Shown: positions 35,971-45,699 of the stretch, one piece after another
How positions within the stretch are numbered: the stretch's first letter is position 1
Layout of the letters: each line of letters begins with the position of its first letter
DNA from: Penelope pileata
Taxonomy: Eukaryota > Chordata > Aves > Galliformes > Cracidae
NCBI GenBank assembly: GCA_013396635.1
Contig: WBMW01005106.1
Location: 1,266,585-1,330,584, forward strand
DNA length: 64,000 nt
Reading direction: 5' to 3'
The notes under the pieces: model-generated
What the model was told of the DNA's origin: nothing
The model's database searches: none
What the model saw: the letters and a program-made list of their open reading frames with translations, nothing else
Position numbers and translations under genes: made by a program

Positions 35971-36247
35971 TGAAAGGACAAGGGGGGATGGCTTTAAACT
36001 GAAAGAAGGGAGATTTAGGTTAAATGTTAGGAAGAAATTCTTTACTCAGAGGGTGGTGAGGCCCTGGCACAGCTGCCCAGAGAGCTGTGGGTGCCCCATC
36101 CCTGGAGGTGCTCAAGGCCAGGTTGGATGGGCCCTGGGCAGCCTGATCTGGTGGGGGGCACCCAGCCCACAGCACGGGGTTTGGAGCTGGATGATGCTTC
36201 AAACTTGGTCCCTTCCAACCTAAGCTATTTTGTAATTCTATGATTCT
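35971..36247 (+). mobile_element. CR1 LINE, 3' end fragment
   Basis: A sense CR1 3' end. It begins at GAAAGGACAAGGGGGGATGG, passes through CTTTACTCAGAGGGTGGTGA and GCAGCCTGATCTGGTGGGGG, and ends at the tail TGTAATTCTATGATTCT. It belongs to the same subfamily as the antisense copy at 32949 and the sense copy at 45083. The 81-codon minus-strand frame over it is a repeat-borne shadow. Confidence 0.94.
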
Positions 36248-36267
36248 TTTGGCCTTTTTTGCCACAC

Positions 36268-36379
36268 ATCATAGGATCATAGAGTCATCTGTCTTGGAAA
36301 AGGCCTTCAAGATAAACAAGTCCAACCACCAACAAGACCTACCCTTTCCACCACCGTTCCACGTCCCTTAGTGCCGCAT
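36268..36379 (-). mobile_element. CR1-like 3' end fragment, tail-to-tail with previous copy
   Basis: Just 20 bases after the preceding CR1 tail, an antisense tail complement (ATCATAGGATCATAGAGTC) starts a second fragment. It continues with TTGGAAAAGGCCTTCAAGAT, AAGTCCAACCACCAAC and CGTCCCTTAGTGCCGCAT. The wording fits yet another CR1 subfamily. Only about 110 bases remain. Confidence 0.8.
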
Positions 36380-39300
36380 AGTAAGTTGAGTCAAACATCA
36401 AATAATAGAGGAGTAACATAGTAGAAGTGATAACTGCATGGCAGAGGGCAAGCAGAAAATTTCTAGGACCCTTCTAGTGCAGAGGGAAATGCTTGCATTT
36501 TATTTCTTTACTGCTCTATGACTATGTGCATGAAATTCATGCCCTCTCCTAGAAGGCAATTCTGCCATACATCAGAAAAGCTGACAGAGATGCCTGCATG
36601 CAATATCTTGTGTTTAAGGGGGCAAATTAGACCAAGGGCGAACCTGTGATATCACAGCTCAGTTCTGAAAGGGTAATTTCAATAGGAAAGGTTTGGCACA
36701 AGAATTATTAAGGAAGTTAGATATCCTAGAAAAACTGAAATTGGAAAAGAAGAGCAGGAACCTCTGCCATCCTTAATATATAGCATTTCATTTTCACTTC
36801 TTTTTTTTCTCTTTTTATCCCATCTTCCTTCATCTTTTTCTTCCTTCTCTACAACGTTTCTTTGTCAGGATACGTGACTGTTCTCATAATTGCTTAGTTG
36901 CATTCCAGCCATTGATTTGGATTCTCCAAGGAAGCATTTACTTTTTAAGTAACCCAGTTTTTCTCATCTTTAAAATTCAGGCTTAAGTGATATAATGTTA
37001 TGATTTTTATTCAAAAAAATTCTGTTACGGAACATATTAACTGGAAGAAAACATAACTAGAAGCTAATCTTTCATCTGTATTGTAACAGAGTGGGTTTTG
37101 CTTTCACCAGAAGAGAAGTCAGAAAGGTTTTTGGTGTTGCTGACTGGGGTGACTGCCCCTTTTGTGAGCATGGAGGTGGATTTCCCATAAGAACATTGCC
37201 TGTTACAGCAGGGGGAGGAATGTTTGTCCAGTGAGGCTCATTTTCATAGCAAAGAAGGAAAAATCCAGTCCTTAAAAAAACTTGGGACTTCTATTTACTT
37301 TGACTTCTGTAAGATCTGAATGTCTGAAACTTGTATCTTCTGGATGCAATAGCAGAAATTAAGGTTGCTGTCTTTCATAGTGTTATGGTCATTAAGTATC
37401 ATACCTTGGCAACGTGTAATTGTGTAAGATAATTAGATGTGTTGGGGATGGGGAATGATTACTTGTACAGTCAGCCAAATCAATATCTGTTATTGCCTAG
37501 TATTTAAAAAAAAAAAAAAAAAGAATCAAATATATTTTCACATTGTCAGTTCTGTTCCTGTATCCACAGCTAGGCAGAGTGTTAAGATATAAACCTTGAA
37601 GCAAAGTGAATATTTTAAATCTTTGGTATTTCATTTTTAACTTGCTCTGTCTCCTGTCCATTTCTCTGGCAGCAGAGTTCTGCGAGCCCTGAATGACGAA
37701 TCTTTTCATCTGCCTTCCTGTTCTTATAAGAAAGGCAATATTTATGACTGAACTGTATTTGTATTTTAAATGGCCTTGTCAGTGCGTTTTATGACTGCTG
37801 TGCGTATATATTCGGATAGAGGTAGGAGAGAAGCAGCATCTACAGCTCACATCTATCTTCACCACAGGTGTGTGAGGGGGAGGTTGACACCCCACGTGTT
37901 TGCTGAGAGAAGTTATCCCTTAACAAGCGAAGATTAATGCCCTGTCTAAAGCAAAGCTGTGCTTCTTCCCATGTGCTGCTTAAGTAAAACAGCAATGTTA
38001 AAATTGAAAGAGGAGGCTGACCGTCCAAAATACCGGTGATGCTCGGTGCGTGCAAACAATTGGCAAGGTATTTGAAACGGCCATCTGCTTCAGCACTGAG
38101 CACCGATCACTGTTGCTTGGGATGTTGGGGAGCCATGTCTCACCAATAATAGGATTCAACACTGTGGTTGCTTTGTGCTTGTGCCTGTGTGTACAGTTGT
38201 GGTAAGACCTGTTCTTCTCATAGAGGAACAAGTATGCAGTTTAATGTACGGTATAGATATGGTTTGGTTTACCGAAAACCAACTACTCATTAGCAGTAAG
38301 AAGCCCCCTGTAAAAATTGCTCTTAACTGATTATCTCCTGTCTGTGGTAATACTGCTGCTCAATTGCATGCATCTCTCTGCCCTTGTAATGTAGCACTTC
38401 AGTGAGCAAGCTGAAGTACGTTACTCCTGCGAGCAGACTGCAGCTGGGAGCTCCAATTCTTCTTCTAAAGCAGCTCAGCTTGTAGCACTTCTGTAAAATG
38501 CAGACTTTGTTATGGTTACAGTAAAGTATTAATAATCATAAAATCCCTGGGTACCGTTGCAGACCTAATAAACCTGCTATTGGCAATCTATGACAGGCTA
38601 CTGCGTGATGGAGCAGTAACAAAATAGTTCATAGTCTTGCTATTCCTGTACTGTAGATTTGGCTTAGATCTGCAAATGCATGCAAACAGTTAAAATGCAT
38701 TTCTGATTGGAATCAGAATCAGGTACTTGGCAAGGTTTATGCTTTCTGATCTAACACTTTCAGTGGGTGGAGAAAATTATCTTGCTATTGCTTTGTCATT
38801 ATTCCTTAAATGAACAATACATTCTATTTTTTTCCTTTAAGTAGGATGAATCGTGGCTTTTTATTGCTCCCTATTTTTCTGAATAAATAGTTCAGTAAAG
38901 CTGCTAATGTTGATGATAGAAGTCGTAAAATGAGATTTTATTGTTTAGTGAGTGTTTCCTTCGATTTTCTCAGCAGCTGAATATACACAAGCTATGTAAA
39001 TAGTTTCTTGAGAGAATATACTCTCTTGTTGTTGTAGTGCAACAACTTCAGATTATGCTTATTCTCTTCATAAAAGCATAGGAGCAGAGCAGGAGAGGTG
39101 TTCTACTGTTAATGCATATATGTAAAATTTTTATTTCTGTTCTTTTTACATTAACATTTATAGCATTAGTTAAGCTGTGTAATGATGTTGCTTTTCCTTT
39201 TCCGCAATTTTTTCCCCATCCATGTTTCCTTGCAGTGAAATCCCAGCTAGAAACCTGTGGGACTTTTTCCTCAATTTTTCAGGGCATCTTTCTTCCTTTT

Positions 39301-40817
39301 TGCTTCTTCTTCCTCTCCCTTTTAAGACAGTCTGTCATGCTATAAAAGTGGAGAGTGGTGTGAGTCTGCTGTGTGGCGTAATAAAGCTTTTGCACCTTGG
39401 AGAATCCCTCCCCTTGCCATCAGCCCAGCATTTGGAGCATTGGAGTTATGTTACAGACAGATAGCTCTTCTACAGCAATCATACTCCAGAAGAGACAAGA
39501 TTTTACTCTGTCTTGGGGTCTTTAAACTTTCTGACTGCCAGCATTAGCTAAATGTCTGAATAGGAAGTAATTAGAAACTACTCCTTTTCCAGAAATATTA
39601 CCAGTTATCCAGTATTTTGTCAGAGGCTTTTAGATGTCCAGCAAAAAGCAAACAGATACCTTGGAGTTTCCCTGAAAAAAGTCACTAAGAATTCCATTTA
39701 GTTAAGCAACTCACTATTTTAAAATGTAGTAAAGGAATTCTTTGAACTCTTTCTGGTCTTAACAGAATTGAGAAGTATATGCCTTAAGGCTCAGAGCTTG
39801 GGCAATGCCATCCAGCTCCAGTAACTTGGAAGCTCTGGGTAGGTTTTAAGTGGGAGTGGAATATTTTCACATTTGAATTCATACACCCTGGAGAAAATAG
39901 TTTCAGCCATTCTCTGAAAGTCCTTGGGCAGAAAAAGAGCTTCCTTAGCCCCAGGAGTCCTATACTAGATCACTATGACTGTATTTCCTTTGCTGTGCAT
40001 CTATTAATCTTGATTTGCTCTTTAATACAGAAAAGCAGAGCAGAAATTACTGTTGCATGTGTGCTTCACAAATGTGGTCTTGCACACAGGACAGCAGTGG
40101 TTCTCCCACACATTGGCATCTCCACAATTGTAGGTGGGAGGGCAAGGGGCAGGATTTGTCCTATCAACCAAAGTACTATCAAATGCAAGAACACAGTGAT
40201 AAACTCTGTAAGTTTGCAGCTTTAATACTGCTTCTGGCTGGGAGGAACATCTGTTTAGTCATATGTCTGAAGCCAAAAGGGTATGTTTCTGCTTATTGTT
40301 TAGAGATTATAACTGGAGAGAGGTGTAAGGGTTAAAGCTGAGGTATGTGGCAAGAGAGAAGCAGTACATTGCTGTTTTACTGCAAAAATAGGCTTTCATA
40401 AGCACTTCTCAGCTCCTGGTGCAAAATAACTTACAATTAAAGAAAGAGAAACAAGCATGCTTAGGTAGGGCAGAAGTTAAAAATTAATCTGAAAAAAAAA
40501 GGAAAAAAGTCAGTTTTCTGTTTCATGGAGTTACTATCAAAGCAAAGCAGAAGTCCTTGAATGAGTCTTAAATCCTTTAGCAAAGCATGTATGACATCAG
40601 CAAGTGAATGGAACAGCTATGATGTATTTCTGTTGCAAACTGAAACTAGGTACCAAAAATGTCTCTGAATATATCCTAAACCACTTGAATAAAGTAAAAT
40701 CCATATTTCTTTCATATCCTTATTGCACTGAGACACATGCCACACCTGTTCCTTCACCTTAACAGTTAAAGCACATTTCTATTTTTGGCACTTCTGCACC
40801 CCTTTCCTTTCCTGCAG
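36380..40817. other. Unique sequence upstream of the candidate exons
   Basis: About 4.4 kb without a recognised repeat family. It includes a 17-base A run (37506-37522). The part around 37.8-38.7 kb is somewhat richer in CpG than the rest and may hold conserved non-coding sequence, but that needs an alignment. No exon is supported. Confidence 0.5.
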
Positions 40818-40914
40818 TGCTGTGTGTCTCGTATTTGAACTGCTGCTGCTTCTGTTGCATGCTGGCAAATCGAAGAGAACCAAGGAGTTAAATTTCAGAA
40901 CAGGAGAAGAGGAG
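40818..40914 (+). other. Candidate exon (possibly 5' untranslated), uncertain
   Basis: A 97-base segment bounded by a good acceptor (CCTTTCCTTTCCTGCAG just before it) and a strong donor (GAG then GTGAGC from 40915). One frame stays open throughout (32 codons after one base, with AVCLVFELLLLLLHAGKSKR) and ends in phase 0. The coding exon candidate at 41277-41375 lies about 360 bases downstream. It could be an upstream exon of the same transcript, an alternative 5' exon, or a chance match to splice signals. There is no family recognition behind it. Confidence 0.3.
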
Positions 40915-41108
40915 GTGAGCTGTCTGCTACAGTAGTTTACTGCAGCTTCCTTTCATACTGACACATATGTAGTTTGTGGTGACAGTGTTAAAGAACTGCA
41001 GACAGGCACTTAGCAGACTGGATGTGAGCTGGATGCAAAGATGCCTCACCCTGGACTTCCTGCTGTCAGTATGTAAATACACCTGCAGGCTGGCCACACT
41101 GGGATGGG

Positions 41109-41138
41109 TTTTTTGTTTTTTGTTTTTTGTTTTTTTTC
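41109..41138. repeat. T-rich (TTTTTTG)n tract
   Basis: Three or four T-runs separated by single G. It directly precedes a CAG at 41138-41140 and so could act as a polypyrimidine tract for an exon starting at 41141. Confidence 0.8.
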
Positions 41139-41297
41139 AGAAGGCAGCCTTTGCGGACCTGACAAAGCAACAGCGTAGTTGAGAGATCTGAGCCAGCGTT
41201 AGATTTGTATCTCAGTTGTGGTGGAAGTTTTTTTGGTTTTGGATTTATTTTTTTTGTGTGTGTGCTGCATATTCAGACTGAAATCTTCATCACTACA

Positions 41298-41375
41298 ATG
41301 TTTGCCTCTATCTGGTATGCCAAGAAGCTGGGACGCAGGTTTGTGCATAACGCCAGGAAAGCAAAAGCAGAGAAG
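41298..41375 (+). CDS. Candidate N-terminal coding exon, gene not identified
   Basis: A 26-codon open segment starts at the ATG at 41298-41300 and runs without a stop into a near-consensus splice donor, GAGAAG then GTATGTTC from 41376, ending in phase 0. The peptide starts MFASIWYAKKLGRRF and ends NARKAKAEK. It is strongly basic, aromatic at the start and helix-prone, unlike chance frames in this window. A pyrimidine-rich acceptor ending CATATTCAG at 41276 would give an exon 41277-41375. Another acceptor (TTTTTTTTCAG) ends at 41140. The start was chosen because it is the first ATG after the acceptor. Such short basic first exons are typical of alternative N-termini in large vertebrate genes with many promoters. 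DLG2 came to mind as one gene to test, but I cannot confirm it. The rest of the gene would lie beyond this window or in exons I did not recognise. Confidence 0.5.
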
Positions 41376-43436
41376 GTATGTTCCTAGTGGGAATGTAAAG
41401 CCTTATGTCTCATGCAAGCTGCCTGCTGGCATCCTGTTGTGTATATGGTTAGTTCTTTTAATACTCTGAAAAATGACCTACTGCTATTCATGATATCATG
41501 CAAGCATCCTTGATTACTTTGCATATTAGTTATTCAAGGCTGAGGAAAAGATCCTTTCAAAAGTCTTTATCCCCTTTTTTCTGTTCTTTTTTTTTTCCCT
41601 TTTTTTTCCCTAGATAAACAGCTGTACATCTGCTATGCTATGTGTTAAAGGAGCACTCCAGCAAACTTGTTGCTGTGCTGCATTATTTTTATTAGGATGA
41701 TATTAGGCTCTTTAAACAATCACTGATTGTTTCCTGCCTATATGTATATATGTTTAGCTTGGGACCAATCAGAAGGCAATATCATGTTAAGCATTTACAA
41801 TGTTTGGAAATTTTGTTCCATGATACTTGTTGAAACTGTGCTGCAGCATGGATCCCTTTTATTTTAAAAGATATAGGCATGTAAAAATGGCCAGTGCTAT
41901 CTTTCACTATTTTTATTCTCATAAAATTTAACTGTGTTTAACTAACTCTTTTCTGGAAGCCCTCATGGGTAAGATTCTTCTGCCTTCTTTCTGCGTGAGC
42001 AAAACTTAAATTGTTTTATCATTTGTAGTAATGATAAGTGGAGGATATCAAGGCTGTTGCTTTTGTTCTAAATGTAGACAGCATTTAGTTAGTAGACCTG
42101 CATTCCTGTTTAGTCTAAATTAACAGACAAACCACTTTCAAAATGGGACTAATTCCTCTTTCATGAAACTCAGCTTCAGGTTGGGTGAAAAAACTTAAAT
42201 GCAATGTTATAAAGTTGTCTCATTAGTCTGATAATGATGGCTTTCTCTTTTCCTAGCTGTCTTTGATGTAGTCAAAGAATTTATAAATGGGTTGCGCTAT
42301 TATGTCTTTGATATATCTGATGCTATGTAATGCAGCCACCGATCCAGTAAGTAATTATCCATTGCCAGAATTCATCTGCAACTGGAAAAGCTCTTTAGAT
42401 AGAGGAAATGATTAGCAAGAATACATTTTTATATTTATGGTTGAGGAAGGAGGCAATGAACAGGCATTTGCTTTTTCTGCAAAATCTTTTTAGTGCTTAA
42501 ATAGATGCTTTATGGTAATTTTGAAATTTAAACATCCAAGCCATTGGGAAGTTATCCAAACAACAGTGGTTTATATACTCTGCACCATATGCATAAAAGA
42601 AAATAAAAATGCAGTTAGCTGTATGTGAGACTGTCAAACTTTCTTAGTTAATCATACTTCAACAAAGAGGGTGGTCATGTAAGCTCTCCTGTTGTTTGCA
42701 TGTTGCTATGGGAGGAAAAAAAGTTGCAGATTGGATCTTCCTTAGTCCTGAGGGGCTCCCTCCAGAGGAACATTTGCTTTCAGGCTTCCTCCAAGACGAC
42801 AGAGGCAGAATGAATGGGCACATTCCACCCCTGACACAGTGGGGCTCACTCAGTGGCTTTAAAAAGAGATTTAACATGGATTGTTTAAAGCATATATGCA
42901 TACAGACTCTTCCAATAACTGCAAAATTATATAAGACAGAGACAGAATATTCACTTAGAAAAGATACCCTTTATAGACTCTTGTCACATAGTCTAAAAGA
43001 ATGCTTTCCAAATTTTAGCTCTTTCCCTCTTAAGGTATTTTCAAATATTTCTTTATAAATCTATCATATTACTGCATATTCAGCTCTATAGGACTTTCAA
43101 AATAATTGAGATAACTCAGGCCATTGCTATTCAAGCTCTGAAGCTGCATCTCATAATTCTTGGAAAAAAGCTTTTTCTGATGTTTCTTGAGCATGCATGT
43201 TTCTATTTGCATATTTGCAATGAAATTTTATTTTTGTCATAAAAGAGTAAGTATACAAGAAAACATCCTGTAAGCTGGTTGCTTATTGTTTTATGGCAAA
43301 AACGACATTATTTTCTTGGAGCTTTATCCCACAGCCAGGTCTCACTTTTCATAATTTAATTACTTTTCTTTCTTTCCTTTTATTTTCCCATAAATCAATG
43401 ATGTACTCCAGCAAAGACAGAAAATCCCATTCCTAT

Positions 43437-43478
43437 CAGGATGCTATTGCAATATATTGCAATAACAGGATGCTATTG
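43437..43478. repeat. 20-bp palindrome flanked by 13-bp direct repeats
   Basis: TATTGCAATATATTGCAATA at 43445-43464 is a perfect palindrome. CAGGATGCTATTG occurs at 43437-43449 and again at 43466-43478, so the palindrome sits in a partial tandem duplication with a 29-base period. No function can be assigned. Confidence 0.9.
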
Positions 43479-43607
43479 ATGGTTGGAAGCTGATCAGCAC
43501 TGACATCTTCAGTACAATACCTTGATAACAGGAAAACACAGATATGAAACTGTCTGTCAACAAGTAAATTAAAAACTAACACTTAGCTGCATAGCTTTTC
43601 CTGTTCT

Positions 43608-43630
43608 TTGTTGTTGTTGTTGTTGTTTTT
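43608..43630. repeat. (TTG)n microsatellite
   Basis: Seven consecutive TTG units followed by a T-run. It is likely to be length-polymorphic. No other significance is seen. Confidence 0.9.
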
Positions 43631-45082
43631 GTATAATTGTTGGATAATTGAATTATTATGCAGTTTTACCTGACTTTTTTTCTTTTCTGGAAGAATAATT
43701 AGCTTTTTCTCTGTGTGCATGATTTGAATTAAACATTGGTTTCTTAATGTGCTTTTAGAGGTAATATACCTCAATAATTTCTAATGGCCTGTGTGTGCAG
43801 AGCTTCTTGTTGTTAAAATCTGGATAGTAGGCATCAGGAGAGTATGGCTTTGTAACAGATTTTATATTATGCTTAGCTTTTTTGGACAAAACCGAGAATT
43901 TTTTTAAGGAATATTTTAAGAAACAGCAATTTTGTAGGATGTTCTATGTTTTCTTCAGACAAGGATGAAAACTGAGGAGTGGGGAAGGTAAGAAGGTAAC
44001 AGAATGGACTCATATGCACACAGCCTGATGGAGCAGCTCCTTAAAATGTTAGAGATTGAGCCTGAATTGTGCAGAGAGAGGCTGTGAACTTGGATCTCCC
44101 AGGTGACTATTTAGGCAAGCAGTTTCCAAGGTGCAAAATGGAACATGCAGTACCAGAAAGTGGACACTAATGCAGGAGAAAGGAGGAGGGTTCAGACAGT
44201 CCCTTATGGGAGGAGCTAAAAAGGCATTAATGCGACAGTGTGATGCTCGTGTGCTGTGTACTTTCATGAAGATGTCTGGTTGCAGCAACACAGGTGGGTT
44301 CTGAGATGACTGGCTCCCAGCATTTCCAGAGCTACCCGTATTTTCTTGAACTGGAGTTCTCATCTCCCCACACCTCACCATACTTGAATAGGATGATCTC
44401 TGCTCTGGGAGAGCTGGCACACAGGTAGTCCTGCAACCAAGTGAGAGATGCTTCTGCATTCTGTGAGGCCCCTGCAGCCTGAGGACTGGGGTCTGCAAGA
44501 GCCAGAACTTGGCATGTGCTTCAGAAGCTATTTTCAGGCTCTGTGAAGGGAAAGGATAAAAGGTGTTAACGAGCAGCAAAGAGCTGGGGAGTCAAAGAGA
44601 ATCTGTTCTTATTAGGACCTGAGGTAGCTCTTGGGCAGGTTTTCTCATCTCCCTAATCAGTATCTTCTGTCTGAGTGCCAACACTGCAGCTCCTGTCCTG
44701 CATTTCTAGTTCTTGCTTCTTCTCCAGCCTGACATTTGCTTGGAGGCTGTGGTGCCTAAGCCAGATACTGTGGCAAGGCGGTATTTAATTGATTCCCCCA
44801 CAAAGATTCAGGGCATCCTGGTTGATGTTAGGCTTCTGAAACCCAGACATGAACTCTAAGCACTAAGAGTTATGGTTAGGGTTAAAATTTCATCTGGAGA
44901 ACAGGGAAGATGTGGGAAGAACTGGATGAATGGCAGCCTTAATGTCCTAACCATGATGATAATGGTTCTTTTGTATTAGGTGATGTGCATCATTATTTTT
45001 ATTCAAGACATGTTTTTATGACATATTGAAAAGCCTTATTTTAATTCAGAAATGGAACAAAAGATTTCATCAGTTTGTGCTT

Positions 45083-45699
45083 GCAGCCTGAAAGGCAAAC
45101 TGTATCCCAGACTGCATCAAAAGAGAGGCAGCCAGCGGTGTGAGGGAGAGGATTGTCCTCTTCTATTCTGGCCTCGTGAGGCCCCATCTGGAGTACTGCA
45201 TCCAGGCCTGGGGCCCCCAGCACCAGAAGGATGCAGAACTGTTGGAGTGGGGCCAGAGGAGGCCACAAAATGATGAGAGGGCTGGAGCACCTCTCCTATG
45301 TGGAACGGTTGAGAGAGCTGGGCTTGTTTAGCCTAGGGAAGAGAAGTCTCCCGGGAGACCTTACTGCAGCCTTCCAGTACCTAAAGGGAGCTTATACGCA
45401 GGAGGGGGACCAACTTTTTACACAGGCAGATAAGTGAAGGGATAAGAGAGAATGGCTTTAAACTGAAAGAGGGAAAATTTGTATTAGATATTAGGAAGAA
45501 AGTCTTTACTCAAAGAGTGGTTAGGCCCTGGCACAGGCTGCCCAGAGCTGTGGGTGCCCCATCCCTGGAGGTGCTCAAGGCCAGGTTGGATGGGCCCTGG
45601 GCAGCCTGATCTGGTGGGGGGCACCCAGCCCATGGCAGGGAGTTGGAACTGGATGGACTTTCCCTTCCAGCTGAAGCCATTCTGTGATTTTATGATTTT
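45083..45699 (+). mobile_element. CR1 LINE, end of ORF2 plus 3' UTR
   Basis: The longest sense CR1 in the window. It begins near CAGACTGCATCAAAAGAGAG and contains the ORF2 end; the frame from 45140 reads RPHLEYCIQAWGPQHQKDAE, and a second frame after a small deletion reads GLEHLSYVERLRELGLFSLG. The 3' UTR follows (GCCCCATCCCTGGAGGTGCT, CAGCCTGATCTGGTGGGGGG) and a decayed tail (CATTCTGTGATTTTATGATT). The frameshift shows that the ORF2 end is dead. Same subfamily as the copies at 32.9 and 36.0 kb. Confidence 0.94.

Larger units (their letters stand above)
41376..45082. other. Unique sequence downstream of the candidate exon
   Basis: About 3.7 kb, AT-rich until about 43.9 kb and richer in GC from about 44.0 to 44.8 kb. 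It contains a (TTG)n microsatellite (43608-43630) and a 20-base palindrome (43445-43464). The longest stop-free frame of the window, 176 codons on the minus strand at 44049-44579, lies in the GC-richer part; it shows no domain and I do not call it a gene. Confidence 0.5.

Noticed and set aside
41714..41732. AAACAATCACTGATTGTTT near-palindrome
   Set aside because: Short and in AT-rich sequence. It is not rare enough to claim significance.
44868..44886. Telomere-like GGTTAGGGTTA
   Set aside because: Fewer than two full TTAGGG units, so chance occurrence and not an interstitial telomere array.
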